The notes under the pieces were generated by a model. The model was not told the origin of the DNA. It ran no database searches and worked only from the letters and a program-made list of their open reading frames with translations. DNA of 64,000 nucleotides from CAYVLA01 sp964549615 [NCBI: uncultured Thermococci archaeon] (GTDB lineage: Archaea > CAYQAE01 > CAYVLA01), in NCBI GenBank assembly GCA_964549615.1, contig CAZJVP010000072.1, positions 1-64,000 of the forward strand. The letters are read 5' to 3'. Shown in pieces: positions 44,614 through 53,733 of the stretch (position 1 is the stretch's first letter; each line of letters opens with the position of its first letter). The translations under genes and the position numbers were made by a program.

Positions 44614-45127
44614 ATTGGAACGAACCCGCATCATCGCAGCTTTGGTCGAGAACAAGCCAGGGGTGCTTCACAGGATCGCCGGGCTGTTCAGCAGGAGGGG
44701 TTTCAACATCGAGTCCATAGCCGTTGGGACCACCGAGAACGAGAGCATCTCCCGGATGACGATAGTCGTGCGAGGCGATGACAGGATCTTGGAACAAGTG
44801 GAGAAGCAGCTCAACAAGCAGGTCGACGTGATCAAGGTCTCCGACCTAGACAGGGACAACAGCGTCGTGAGGGAGCTCTGCCTAGTTAAGGTCAACGCCA
44901 AGAACGAACAGAGCAAGCTCCTATTGATGAATTATGCGGAGATCTTCAGAGCCAGGATAGTGGATGTCAATACCAGCACGCTGACCCTTGAGATCACCGG
45001 GGACGAGGAGAAGGTCAACGCGCTCATCAACCTCCTCCGGCCCCATGGAATACGAGAGATGGCCAGAACCGGGACCGTGGCCATGGCACGCGGGCCCAAG
45101 TCCACCGAGATTCCCGAAGGGGGTTGA
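44606..45127 (+). CDS. ilvN: Acetolactate synthase, small regulatory subunit
   Basis: 173 residues. An N-terminal ACT domain ([29 protein letters not shown] in two short blocks) senses valine-type end products and activates the large subunit; the C-terminal domain contains [13 protein letters not shown] and [21 protein letters not shown], as in IlvH. GTG 44606 overlaps the ilvB stop. It is the last gene of the leuA/cimA-ilvB-ilvN run; ilvC lies about 1.6 kb further on, on the opposite strand. Confidence 0.96.
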   Translation: MIELERTRIIAALVENKPGVLHRIAGLFSRRGFNIESIAVGTTENESISRMTIVVRGDDRILEQVEKQLNKQVDVIKVSDLDRDNSVVRELCLVKVNAKNEQSKLLLMNYAEIFRARIVDVNTSTLTLEITGDEEKVNALINLLRPHGIREMARTGTVAMARGPKSTEIPEGG

Positions 45128-45277
45128 ACCGGAAGGGGCGTTGATGCGGACAGCGACGGATGCCGAGCCTGCTAAATGCCCTCCACCCCTTCTCGCAGTC
45201 GACCTCGACACCCGCCTTCAAGGTCGGATGAGCTGGGGATCTGAATCCGCAGATGGCATGAGACCTATCCCCGGCCA

Positions 45278-46543
45278 TCAAGCGCCCGACATCCGCGTGA
45301 CGGAAACCTCCCGATAGAGCCTTCTCCTCACCATTAGCGTCCACAGGGCAACGCCGGCGAGCATGAACGCGCCGCTGACGACGAGCCACTCGACAAGGTA
45401 TATCCAGAAAAGGGCACGTTCCTTCAGTCTCACTGCGATTTCGCCCAGCCGGCCGATCCGCTCCAAAGCCTCGCCCATCTTCTCCGACGAGGCTTGGTAT
45501 TCCAGGGCCAAATACAAGCCCCTTGCCTCATCGACGATCTCCGATACCCCTTTCAGATCCTGCATGACTGGCGCTGCGTTTGCCCCGAACCGCTCTATGA
45601 ACTCGGCTAAGGATATCACATAGACCTGGGCCGAACCAAAGTCCGCGAACTTCCGCCGGAGCCAGTGCACGAGAACGACATCCTCTGGAAGCTTCCTGCC
45701 CGTACTGAAGAGCAGTTCCGCCACCAACATGTCCGGTGCAAAGGGGTTGTACGCAGTGTCCCAGTAACCCCCGATCATGTCCTGGTGGGTCCACGTCACG
45801 CCCTTGCCGTACGTCCAATACATAGTATGAGGGATCCATCCAGGGCTCTCGAATCGCGGGTCGGGATATATCCCCGAGTACCCATAGCGGTACGGGCCGA
45901 CCGAGTAGGAGGTGACGATGGCGCCTGGTTTCGGGATTGCGAGGTTCGTCCCGTAGCCGACGAAGGAAGCCTCGACGCCGGAAAGCCCTATGTAGGGCTT
46001 TAGGATCGGCTCGACCTGCGGATGGGTGTTTATGACGACCCGCATGGGGCCGGACCAGGAGTAGTCTACCCTAACCACCGCGTCCGCATCATTCGGAAAG
46101 GCCTCCGACAGGATCGACTCGGCCCAGGCTGTTGACAGAGCGAGCGAGACGCTCATGACGCTCCTAGTCTGCATGCCCCCGAGCCCATCAAGATAGATCG
46201 AGTCGTGCAGCATCTTCTGCTGCTCGGGCGTCAGGACGATGATCTCCATGTTTAGCAGCATCATGTACTCGTACTCCAGAAGCTTGGCGTAAGACCGTGG
46301 GAAGTACAGCCTGACATACCTGTATAGCTCCTCGTACGTCCACCCCGCGTGCGCCCTCGCCGGTATCACGGTTGGATCGGTTAGGGGGTCTGCAACGAGC
46401 CAAGCTGAGACGATAGGCACAGAGCCAACGTGGCCCGCGACGATGACCTTGGCCGGCTTCGGATGGTCGCCGGATGCGATGCCCATCGCTTCCACGAAGG
46501 ACAGGATCGAAAGAAGGACGACAAGCCTGCGCTGCAATCGCAC
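45278..46543 (-). CDS. GATase-like surface protein, paralogue 2
   Basis: 421 residues. The signal peptide (RLQRRLVVLLSILSFVEA) is followed by a large external domain related to paralogues 1 and 3 (RLYFPRSYAKLLEYEY) but without their GLGLxMxGG core; instead it carries unusual aromatic/Gly-rich insertions (YSVGPYRYGYSGIYPDPRFE). A helical stalk leads to the membrane helix YLVEWLVVSGAFMLAGVALW and a basic tail RRRLYREVSVTR. GTG 46543 is chosen because TATA-like GATTTATGAG lies 22-31 bases upstream. It sits between ilvN and ilvC on the minus strand, with no visible metabolic link. Confidence 0.72.
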   Translation of the reverse strand: MRLQRRLVVLLSILSFVEAMGIASGDHPKPAKVIVAGHVGSVPIVSAWLVADPLTDPTVIPARAHAGWTYEELYRYVRLYFPRSYAKLLEYEYMMLLNMEIIVLTPEQQKMLHDSIYLDGLGGMQTRSVMSVSLALSTAWAESILSEAFPNDADAVVRVDYSWSGPMRVVINTHPQVEPILKPYIGLSGVEASFVGYGTNLAIPKPGAIVTSYSVGPYRYGYSGIYPDPRFESPGWIPHTMYWTYGKGVTWTHQDMIGGYWDTAYNPFAPDMLVAELLFSTGRKLPEDVVLVHWLRRKFADFGSAQVYVISLAEFIERFGANAAPVMQDLKGVSEIVDEARGLYLALEYQASSEKMGEALERIGRLGEIAVRLKERALFWIYLVEWLVVSGAFMLAGVALWTLMVRRRLYREVSVTRMSGA

Positions 46544-46564
46544 CGGCCACAGCCTGCCGTAGAA

Positions 46565-46574
46565 CTCATAAATC
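46565..46574 (-). promoter_or_regulatory. TATA box for GATase-like paralogue 2
   Basis: The minus strand reads GATTTATGAG, centred 26 bases before GTG 46543, predicting a leaderless mRNA. Confidence 0.55.
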
Positions 46575-46703
46575 TTCCGGGACCCGATCCAAAACACAGC
46601 CAGATATGACGCAGCAGCTTGGGTTTGCCCCTTCAAGTAGCCACGATCCCTGGCCGCATAGCAGACTGCAGCCCATGCCCGGGATGGATCTCCGCTCTGT
46701 CCC

Positions 46704-47699
46704 TTACTCCCTCAGCCAGGGCATCATCGCCCTGATCCGAGCGCCGACCTCCTCGATCGGGTGCTGCGCGCCGGCCCTCTCCAACGCCTTGAACCTGGGT
46801 CTTCCCGCCTGATTCTCAAGAATCCACTCGGTGGCGAACTCGCCCGACCGGATCTCGTCCAGGATCTTGCGCATCTCGTCCCTGACCCTTCCGTTTATGA
46901 CCCGCTTACCCCTGGTGAGATCGCCGTATTCGGCGGTGTCGGAGACCCTTCTGCGCATCCCGGTTATGCCCTCAGCATGGATCATGTCCACGATCAGCTT
47001 CAGTTCGTGACAGACCTCCAGGTAGGCGCACTCCGGCTGGTAACCGGCCTCCACCAAGACGTCGAACCCCGCCTTGATCAACTCCGAGACGCCTCCGCAG
47101 AGCACGGTCTGCTCACCGAATAGATCGGTCTCTGTTTCCTCAGCGAAGGTGGTCTCCAAGACTCCGGCCCTCGTACAACCCAAGCCCTTGGCATAGGCCA
47201 AAGCCAGATCCAGGGCTTTCCCGCTTGGGTTCTGGTGCACGGCCACCAGGGCAGGCACCCCCTTGCCCTGCTCGAACATCCTTCGCACGAGGCTTCCGGG
47301 CCCCTTGGGCGCGACCATGAACACGTCAACGTCCTCAGGAGGTATGATCTGGTGGTAGTGGATGTTGAAGCCGTGGGCAAAAACCAGGGCTTTGCCCGCC
47401 GAAAGATGCTCGACTATCTGGTCCCTGTAGACCTTCGGTTGGATATCGTCTTGGGTCAGGATCGCGATCACGTCGGACGCCTCGGCCAGCCGGGGCGTGG
47501 TCATGACGTTCCATCCAAGGTTCTCTGCCCTTCTCCAGGCCTCGCTCCCCGGCAGCTCGCTGACGATCACCTTCACGCCGCTATCCCTCAGGTTCATGGA
47601 ATGGGCGCTGCCCTGTATGCCGGCCCCGCCAACGATTCCCACGGTCTTCCCTCCGAGGTGGGAGAGATCCGCATCCTTATCGTAGTAGATGACGGCCAT
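46704..47699 (-). CDS. ilvC: Ketol-acid reductoisomerase
   Basis: 331 residues, standard class I length. It converts acetolactate to dihydroxy-isovalerate with NAD(P)H. The N-terminal Rossmann motif is [19 protein letters not shown] (GxGxxG), with [11 protein letters not shown] and the Mg-binding [17 protein letters not shown] of the C-terminal domain, and AEYGD near the end. ATG 47699 follows a GAGGCGAGGGG site. A double TATA-like block at about 47735-47749 is the promoter. It completes the branched-chain set with ilvB, ilvN and ilvD. Confidence 0.97.
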   Translation of the reverse strand: MAVIYYDKDADLSHLGGKTVGIVGGAGIQGSAHSMNLRDSGVKVIVSELPGSEAWRRAENLGWNVMTTPRLAEASDVIAILTQDDIQPKVYRDQIVEHLSAGKALVFAHGFNIHYHQIIPPEDVDVFMVAPKGPGSLVRRMFEQGKGVPALVAVHQNPSGKALDLALAYAKGLGCTRAGVLETTFAEETETDLFGEQTVLCGGVSELIKAGFDVLVEAGYQPECAYLEVCHELKLIVDMIHAEGITGMRRRVSDTAEYGDLTRGKRVINGRVRDEMRKILDEIRSGEFATEWILENQAGRPRFKALERAGAQHPIEEVGARIRAMMPWLRE

Positions 47700-47734
47700 C
47701 TTGTGCCCCTCGCCTCTTCCCCCGAAGCAACAAA

Positions 47735-47749
47735 GCTTAAAACTATAAC
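47735..47749 (-). promoter_or_regulatory. Promoter of ilvC
   Basis: The minus strand reads GTTATAGTTTTAAGC. Either half could be the TBP site; transcription would begin about 47712, just before the ribosome-binding site. Confidence 0.55.
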
Positions 47750-47888
47750 TTGTATCCTCCCCGGCCAAAGGAGTGCCTCCCCGGAACGCTCCTTGAACCG
47801 CAAGCTCACGCGATGACCATGACTTTCGAGAAGATGGCCGCAGGTCAGCAGTTCGCTGCATGAGCATCCGAAAGAGAAATCAACCACG

Positions 47889-48731
47889 GTGGCAAAGCTG
47901 ATCGACATGTTCGGCAAGATCGGCGCATCGACCTGGACGTTCGTCGCCCGGCCCATAGCCGATTGCCTCGAGCCAATCGAGCGAATCGGTTTCAGATCCA
48001 TAGAGGTGTGGGCTGATCATGCCGCGCATTTTGACCTGGACGATTCGGACGACGTGAACCGATTGCGAGATCACCTATCCGCGTTCCGCATACGAGCCGA
48101 ATCTCTGCACATGCCCTTCGGTAGGACGCTCGACATCTCCAACCCCGATCCCAAGGTCAGGACGGAAGCCGTGAGGATGACGATTCGTCGCATCAGGGCA
48201 GCATCGAAGATCCCCGTTGAAGAGGTGGTGATTCATCCCGGACACGCCCGGGAGGTCGGCGAGGAACCCAAGAGATACGAGATGGCGGCCGCAAGCCTTG
48301 AACAGATCTGTTCGGCGGCCGATGACCTAGGGATTCGGGTGTGCGTGGAGAACCTCCACAGCGTCGGCCAACTTGCCTTCTGCGACACGTTGCCCAAGAC
48401 GTTGCATCTTGTCAGATCGATCGAGGGTCATGCACCTGGCATCTGCGTCGATACCAGCCACGCCAACCTCATGGGCGGGCTTGCCGAAGAGATGGAGATC
48501 TGCGGGACCTCGGTACTCAGGACGCACATCTCCGACAACCTCGGCGCGAGCGACGATCATCTACCTCCAGGGGATGGCGAGATCAACTGGCAACAGGTTC
48601 TCACCAGCCTAAGGCGGATCTCGTATCGGGGGTCCCTGATGCTGGAGATCGACGGCACCAAGGGACCGGAACGGATCCTCTCGAGGGCCCGCTCCAGGCT
48701 CAAGACGATCATCTCGAAATGGAGAGGATAG
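47889..48731 (+). CDS. Sugar phosphate isomerase/epimerase-like TIM barrel (xylose-isomerase-like)
   Basis: 280 residues of the AP-endonuclease-2/xylose-isomerase-like family. Metal-site strands are visible: IEVWADH, VVIHPGHA, VCVENLH (Glu), CVDTSHANLMG (Asp/His), THISDN and MLEIDG (Glu). These enzymes isomerise or epimerise sugars or related polyols with Mn or Mg. It starts with GTG and is followed by an amidohydrolase and a UroD-family gene on the same strand with short gaps, suggesting a three-gene catabolic operon. The exact substrate is unknown. Confidence 0.85.
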   Translation: MAKLIDMFGKIGASTWTFVARPIADCLEPIERIGFRSIEVWADHAAHFDLDDSDDVNRLRDHLSAFRIRAESLHMPFGRTLDISNPDPKVRTEAVRMTIRRIRAASKIPVEEVVIHPGHAREVGEEPKRYEMAAASLEQICSAADDLGIRVCVENLHSVGQLAFCDTLPKTLHLVRSIEGHAPGICVDTSHANLMGGLAEEMEICGTSVLRTHISDNLGASDDHLPPGDGEINWQQVLTSLRRISYRGSLMLEIDGTKGPERILSRARSRLKTIISKWRG

Positions 48732-48780
48732 TACGGTTGCCAGCTGGATCCAACCCTACCTTGGGGGACGGGATGCGAGG

Positions 48781-49557
48781 ATAATCGACGCCCATGTGCA
48801 CGTCTGGTCCGACCGAGACATCCCCATCGTCGTCGCAGAGGCGAGGAGATTGGGCATCGACCGGATATGCGTCTCGTGCCTAGCGGACTGGGACTGGACG
48901 TGCTCAGGCAACCCCGAGGCTGGCAACGCTATGGTCTTCAGAGCGGCGGACAGCCACCCCGAGATGCTTGGGTATGTCTACGTCGATCCGCGCGAGAAGC
49001 AGGAAGCGCTCAGGCAGATCAACGCGTATCTTGATCACCCCGCCATGATAGGCATTAAGCTGTGGATCTCGTGCCCTGCAAACGACCCCGTTGTGCGTCC
49101 GATCGCCCAGGTGGCCGCTGAGGCCGGCCTAGTGATGCTTGTGCACTCCTGGCGAAGGGGCACCAAGTTATCCAAGGGCTACCAGACCCTGCCGCGGCAG
49201 GTCACGGACCTAGCCTTGCGCTTTCCAGATGTCCCCTTCATAATGGCCCACATGGGCGGGGACTGGGAGACCGGAATCCTTGAGGTGAAGAGGGCCGACA
49301 ACATCCTCGTGGACACCAGCGGAAGCATAAACGAGGCAGGCATGATCGAGAAGGCCGTAGCCCTCTTGGGTGCCGACCGGGTGGTCTATGGCTCGGACGC
49401 CCCTGGATCCGCCTATTTGCCCAACCTCGGCAAGATCCTTTCGGCCGAGGTGGCCGAATCCGAGAAACTCAAGATACTCGCCGGAAACATGGAAGCCATT
49501 TTAACTCGCAGAAAGCGCGGGAGCCGGCCCACCATGCCGACAGACCCACTTACCTGA
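48781..49557 (+). CDS. Amidohydrolase-family protein (start codon unclear)
   Basis: About 258 residues of the amidohydrolase-2 (PF04909) TIM barrel. The family start IDAHVHVW carries the metal-binding HxH; the later MLVHSW, FIMAHMGGDW and VYGSDAPG complete the site (His, His, Asp). No ATG, GTG or TTG lies in frame upstream of the HxH; GTG 48796 would remove its first His. ATA 48781 would give the expected IDAHVH start; an indel in ATGCGAGGATAATC is the alternative. It hydrolyses or decarboxylates an unknown acid or lactone and neighbours a sugar isomerase and a UroD-family enzyme. Confidence 0.82.
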   Translation: MIDAHVHVWSDRDIPIVVAEARRLGIDRICVSCLADWDWTCSGNPEAGNAMVFRAADSHPEMLGYVYVDPREKQEALRQINAYLDHPAMIGIKLWISCPANDPVVRPIAQVAAEAGLVMLVHSWRRGTKLSKGYQTLPRQVTDLALRFPDVPFIMAHMGGDWETGILEVKRADNILVDTSGSINEAGMIEKAVALLGADRVVYGSDAPGSAYLPNLGKILSAEVAESEKLKILAGNMEAILTRRKRGSRPTMPTDPLT

Positions 49558-49573
49558 ACACCGGAGGCATCAG

Positions 49574-50644
49574 ATGGACGTAAGGGAAAGAGTTCACGCT
49601 GTGCTCGAGGGTGAGATGCCCGATAGGCTGCCCCTCCTGATCTACTCAAACCACCTTCCGAGGGGCAGCTTCGAACGCAGGATGAGGAACATGGGGCTGG
49701 GAATCGATGTCCGTTGCACGGTCTACAGATCCCATACGCCCAACGTGAGGACCGAGACCAGGACGGTGGGGGACTACACCGACACGGAGATCATCACGCC
49801 CGTGGGGAAACTGCACTCGAAAAGGCGGATCAATCTCAAGTTCCAACTCACCGGCGGAAGCTGGATTGTCAGGCACCCCGTCGCCACGATCGATGACCTA
49901 GAGATAATGGAATTCGTCATCCAGGACACCGTCTTTGAGCCACAGTACGACGACTACCTTCATCTCCAGGCCGAGCTGGAGGGCGACGGCGTGGTCACGG
50001 CCGGCGGCCCCTACACGCCTCTCATGCGGATGATGATAGACTTCATGGGATTCAGGAACTTCGCCTTTTCATACAAGCGCGACCCGAAAGCGATCGAGAG
50101 GACCATGGACATATTGGACAAGAAGTACTTGGAGCTGTACAGAATAATTGCGGAGTCGCCAGCCGAGATAGTCAGGATAGGAGATAACATAGACGAGGTC
50201 ATCGTGCCAGCACGCCTTTTCGAGCGGTACTGCCTGCCCTACTACAACAAGTACGCGAGGATCCTGAAGAGGGCCGGAAAGAAGACGATTTCGCACATGG
50301 ACGGGAGGCTCAGATCGCTCAAGGAGCTGATCGGGGCAACCGAGCTCGACGCCATAGAGGCCTTCACGCCTCCGCCCACCGGAAACCTCCCGATATCAGA
50401 GGCGAGGGAGGCTTGGAAACCCAAGGCTCTCTGGTTGAACTTCCCGGAGACGGTCTTCCTTCTTTCAGCGGATGAGATACGGCGCTACACGCTTGGTCTC
50501 CTTCGCGAGATGGGCGAGGGGGCTGGGTACATAATCAGCATAACTGAGGACATCGAGCCCAGCCACTACAGGAAGGCGCTGGAAACACTCACGACGACCC
50601 TTCACGATCACGGCAAGCTCCCCCTGAGCCTCGGGTCCTCCTGA
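49574..50644 (+). CDS. Uroporphyrinogen decarboxylase-family protein 2
   Basis: 356 residues of the UroD superfamily, 16 bases after the amidohydrolase gene. The barrel motifs are DRLPLLIYSNH, GGPYTPLMRMMIDFMGF, IGDNIDEVIVP and ISHMDGRL (His241), with NFPETVFLLS near the end. As in the protein at 7436, the metal loop reads HxD instead of HxC, so it is not a classical MtaA/MtbA. It may handle methyl transfer from a corrinoid or an unrelated decarboxylation in the isomerase-amidohydrolase operon. Confidence 0.82.
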   Translation: MDVRERVHAVLEGEMPDRLPLLIYSNHLPRGSFERRMRNMGLGIDVRCTVYRSHTPNVRTETRTVGDYTDTEIITPVGKLHSKRRINLKFQLTGGSWIVRHPVATIDDLEIMEFVIQDTVFEPQYDDYLHLQAELEGDGVVTAGGPYTPLMRMMIDFMGFRNFAFSYKRDPKAIERTMDILDKKYLELYRIIAESPAEIVRIGDNIDEVIVPARLFERYCLPYYNKYARILKRAGKKTISHMDGRLRSLKELIGATELDAIEAFTPPPTGNLPISEAREAWKPKALWLNFPETVFLLSADEIRRYTLGLLREMGEGAGYIISITEDIEPSHYRKALETLTTTLHDHGKLPLSLGSS

Positions 50645-50847
50645 CCGCCCGGTCATCGCAACCTTCCGGCTGATGCCCCGGGAGCCTTGAATGATCCCGT
50701 CAGACGAGACCACGTTGACGCCGCCCAAAAAATGAGGCAAGACGAGGAGATCGGGCTTGCGCGGTCGTCGGGGCAGGCGTCGGCCAAGCGTAGAGCATAG
50801 CTCTCATGAGCGGTCGGGCCCAGGATGGTGCGCCGCGTCAGAGGGGA

Positions 50848-52062
50848 TCAACCGCTCTGTATGAGCTTGGTAAGCCTGACCTCCTTGTACAGCCGGCGCC
50901 TGACCATGACCAACCAAAGGACCGATCCACACAGGATGAATGTTCCGGTAACCGCGCACCATTCAACGACGAACATCCAGAACGTGGCGGCGTTTCTAGC
51001 CTTGATTGCCTGGGCCATTGCGGCCTCACAGAAGTCCAGCACCTCCGCATAGGCCTCCAGAGCCTGCTCCATTTGGCACTCAACGTAGAGATCGGCCGCC
51101 CTCTTCTTCTTCAGCTGGATTTCCCCGGCCAACTTTGTCAGCCCAACGCTGCTTCCCCCCATCCTCTCGACGAAGTCGATCATGTTGTAGAATGTGGTCA
51201 GCGCCAGCTCCGATTCCCTTATCCGTCGCCTGACAATGTAGACGCTGTCGAGGTCGTCGGGCAGACTGCGGCCCGCTAGGAAGAGCATCATGTTTATCGC
51301 GTAGTCTCCGTAGTACTTCCATCGCATGAAGATGCTCCCGCCCTCTGGCGTCCAGTCGGCGGACTGCCCCAACGTTCTCCCCTTGCCGATATCCCACCAC
51401 ATCAGAAACGGCCCCTCGCCGAATGCGCCCTGCTCAAGCACCGCCAAGAGCTTAGCAGACATCCTAGGCTTGATGTTACAGCTCTTGTAGAAGAAGCCGT
51501 AGCTCTCGAGGGTATCGAAGGGCAGGCTTCTGATGAACTCGTCCTCCCAGTCGAGTATCTTGATCCTGCCGCTCGGTCGCGATGCCGGGTAGGCGATCAT
51601 GTCGCAGGGCAGGACATCGGCGACGCTCGTGGGCTCCCAGGAAGGGTAGGACCCTCCGCCGCCAGCGAAGCTCTCCGCGCCCCCGATCATGACCAGGCCT
51701 AACCCCTCTTCCACAACCCCTCTGGACATCCAAAGGAAGTGCTCGTCGCGAAATGCTTCCCTGTTTGCGTCGCTGAGCACGATGACATCGTTCTCAAGAA
51801 ACTTGGAATAGGTCCTGGGCATGTAGCTTCTCATGCTCTTCTTTATGATGTCTATGCCCTGGTGAACCGTACATGCGTAGACGGCGGAGCAGTCCAGGAG
51901 AGGGTCCGACTTGAGCATGGGAAATGGATTGGGAACCCCTATGGCATCCCCTGCGTAGAGGACCCTGATCCTTCCGGTCACGGGATCGGCCCTTATGTCG
52001 CGGGCCTCGACAACCGGGAGGACCAAGAGGACAAGCAGAGACGATAGCAGATCACACCTCAT
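50848..52062 (-). CDS. GATase-like surface protein, paralogue 3
   Basis: 404 residues. The signal peptide (RCDLLSSLLVLLVLPVVEA) precedes the GATase1-like ectodomain: IRVLYAGDAIG, MRSYMPRTYSKFL, VIVLSDANRE, GLGLVMIGGAESFAGGGG, VADVLPCDM. A stalk helix follows (LAGEIQLKKKRAADLYVE), then the membrane helix FVVEWCAVTGTFILCGSVLW and tail RRRLYKEVRLTK. It is closer to paralogue 1 than to 2. ATG 52062 is selected because TATA-like AATAGTTTTAGG lies about 30 bases upstream. It probably binds a ligand outside the cell; no enzyme residues can be assigned. Confidence 0.78.
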   Translation of the reverse strand: MRCDLLSSLLVLLVLPVVEARDIRADPVTGRIRVLYAGDAIGVPNPFPMLKSDPLLDCSAVYACTVHQGIDIIKKSMRSYMPRTYSKFLENDVIVLSDANREAFRDEHFLWMSRGVVEEGLGLVMIGGAESFAGGGGSYPSWEPTSVADVLPCDMIAYPASRPSGRIKILDWEDEFIRSLPFDTLESYGFFYKSCNIKPRMSAKLLAVLEQGAFGEGPFLMWWDIGKGRTLGQSADWTPEGGSIFMRWKYYGDYAINMMLFLAGRSLPDDLDSVYIVRRRIRESELALTTFYNMIDFVERMGGSSVGLTKLAGEIQLKKKRAADLYVECQMEQALEAYAEVLDFCEAAMAQAIKARNAATFWMFVVEWCAVTGTFILCGSVLWLVMVRRRLYKEVRLTKLIQSG

Positions 52063-52088
52063 ACCGCGAGAGGGGTGACTTCCTCGCC

Positions 52089-52099
52089 CTAAAACTATT
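52089..52099 (-). promoter_or_regulatory. TATA box for GATase-like paralogue 3
   Basis: The minus strand reads AATAGTTTTAGG (52088/9-52099), about 30 bases before ATG 52062, giving a near-leaderless mRNA. Confidence 0.55.
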
Positions 52100-52245
52100 G
52101 CTTCCGTCCATCTCATCGTAGGCCCATCTCGCCGAGGAGCCTCCGGCTTTCGTCTTGCACCCCAACAGCAGAGGTGCGAGGAAAAAAAGGCCTGCCTTTC
52201 CAAAAACCGGTCAAGGCACGAAACCCCACACCCACACCCCACACC

Positions 52246-52256
52246 GTTACATATTC
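52246..52256 (+). promoter_or_regulatory. TATA box for HPS-PHI
   Basis: GTTACATATTC lies about 43 bases before ATG 52294, predicting a leader of about 15 bases. Confidence 0.5.
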
Positions 52257-52293
52257 ATGCCACACGTTGCATTCCCGAGGGGGCTAACAACCC

Positions 52294-53529
52294 ATGGCTT
52301 TTCTGCAGGTGGCGCTCGATCTTCTGGACCTAGACAAAGCCTTGGAGATGGCTAAGTTGACGGTCAAGGCCGGGGCGGACCTGATAGAGGCGGGCACCCC
52401 GCTTATCAAGTCACACGGGATGCCGGCCCTCAAGCGGCTGGCATCGGAGATCTCCGACAGCGCCAGGATCGTCGCCGACATGAAGATCATGGACGCGGGC
52501 TACCTCGAGACCAAGATGGCCGCGGAGTCCGGCGCGGACATCGTGACCGTCCTCGGCGCCTCGACCGCGGCTACCGTGACCGAGGTGGTGAGGGCTGCTA
52601 GGGAGCAAGGCGTGGAGGTCATGGCCGATCTCATTGGTGTTGACAACAAACCGCGACGGGCCAGGGAACTGGAGTCGCTCGGGGTCAACTACATCTGCGT
52701 CCACACGGGGATCGACGAAGTTGGGTCTTCGCCCAACCAGATGCTAGACCTCGAAGACGTAGTGAAAACGGTGAAGATACCAGTTGCGGCGGCTGGCGGC
52801 CTCGACAGCGACACCGTCGGCAGGGCCGTTGATCGCGGCGCGTCCATAGTCATCGTGGGTCGCGCCATCACAAACAGTAAGGATGTGGAGGGTGATACCC
52901 GCCGGATCAAGCAGGCCATCATGAGGGAGCTCGAAATCATGAACGTGAGGAAGGCCATGAGAATCCTCTCCAAACATATCCAGGATTCCTCGTATCATAT
53001 TTCGCAGGACGAGGTGAACAGTTTGCTGGATAGGATCAACTCGGCTTCCAGGATATTCATATGTGGGTCTGGCCGGTCGGGGCTCGTTGGGAGGGCATTT
53101 GCCATGCGCTTAATGCACCTCGGATACCAAGTCTACGTGGTGGGGGAGACGATAACTCCTCCTGTCAGCCCGGAAGACCTCATAATCGCGGTATCAGGAT
53201 CGGGACAAACCACGGTTCCCCTAACCATCGCCAGCATAGCCAAATCGAAGAAGGCCTCCGTCGTGGCAGTGACCAGCTTCCCGGATTCTCCCCTCGGTAG
53301 CCTTGCCGACCAGATCGTCACGATTCCGGGACGGACGAGGAAGGGGGAATCCGAACCATCTGACCATCTGGAGAGGGAAGCCAGGGGCGGGTATGCCCCG
53401 CTCACTCCCATGGGCACCCTGTTCGAGATCGGTGCCATGGCCTTTCTTGATGGGGCCGTGGCCGAACTAATCTCGCGAAAAGGGCTTGCCGAGAGAGGGC
53501 TCGAAGAGCGGCACACCGACTTGGAGTGA
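52294..53529 (+). CDS. Fused hexulose-6-phosphate synthase / 6-phospho-3-hexuloisomerase
   Basis: 411 residues in two enzymes. HPS (about 1-210): VALDLLDLDKALEMA, the metal/substrate loop VADMKIMDAG, VHTGIDEVGSSPNQM, and VAAAGGLDSDTV with VIVGRAIT. PHI (about 225-411): a SIS sugar isomerase domain with ICGSGRSGLVGRAFAMRLMHLG, VSGSGQTTVP and LEREARGGYAPLTPMGTLFE. In archaea this pair runs in reverse, making ribulose 5-phosphate and formaldehyde from fructose 6-phosphate to supply pentoses; in methylotrophs it fixes formaldehyde. Both directions are conceivable here given the corrinoid and UroD-family genes. Confidence 0.96.
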   Translation: MAFLQVALDLLDLDKALEMAKLTVKAGADLIEAGTPLIKSHGMPALKRLASEISDSARIVADMKIMDAGYLETKMAAESGADIVTVLGASTAATVTEVVRAAREQGVEVMADLIGVDNKPRRARELESLGVNYICVHTGIDEVGSSPNQMLDLEDVVKTVKIPVAAAGGLDSDTVGRAVDRGASIVIVGRAITNSKDVEGDTRRIKQAIMRELEIMNVRKAMRILSKHIQDSSYHISQDEVNSLLDRINSASRIFICGSGRSGLVGRAFAMRLMHLGYQVYVVGETITPPVSPEDLIIAVSGSGQTTVPLTIASIAKSKKASVVAVTSFPDSPLGSLADQIVTIPGRTRKGESEPSDHLEREARGGYAPLTPMGTLFEIGAMAFLDGAVAELISRKGLAERGLEERHTDLE

Positions 53530-53733
53530 AGGCGGAGAGCTCCATCTCTCAGGTACCGCCCATACCTGCGATGCCCCACGCCAACGGCTCTTCGCAAGCT
53601 TGCCATCTTGCGACCGCTGCGGGCGCCTAGCCACCATGAGAAAGACCTTCACGGTCGGGAAGCCCTCTGGCAAGAACCGGTTCGCAGGTGGTGGAAGAAG
53701 GCACGCAACCCAACGAACGCCTCTTATCGCCGC

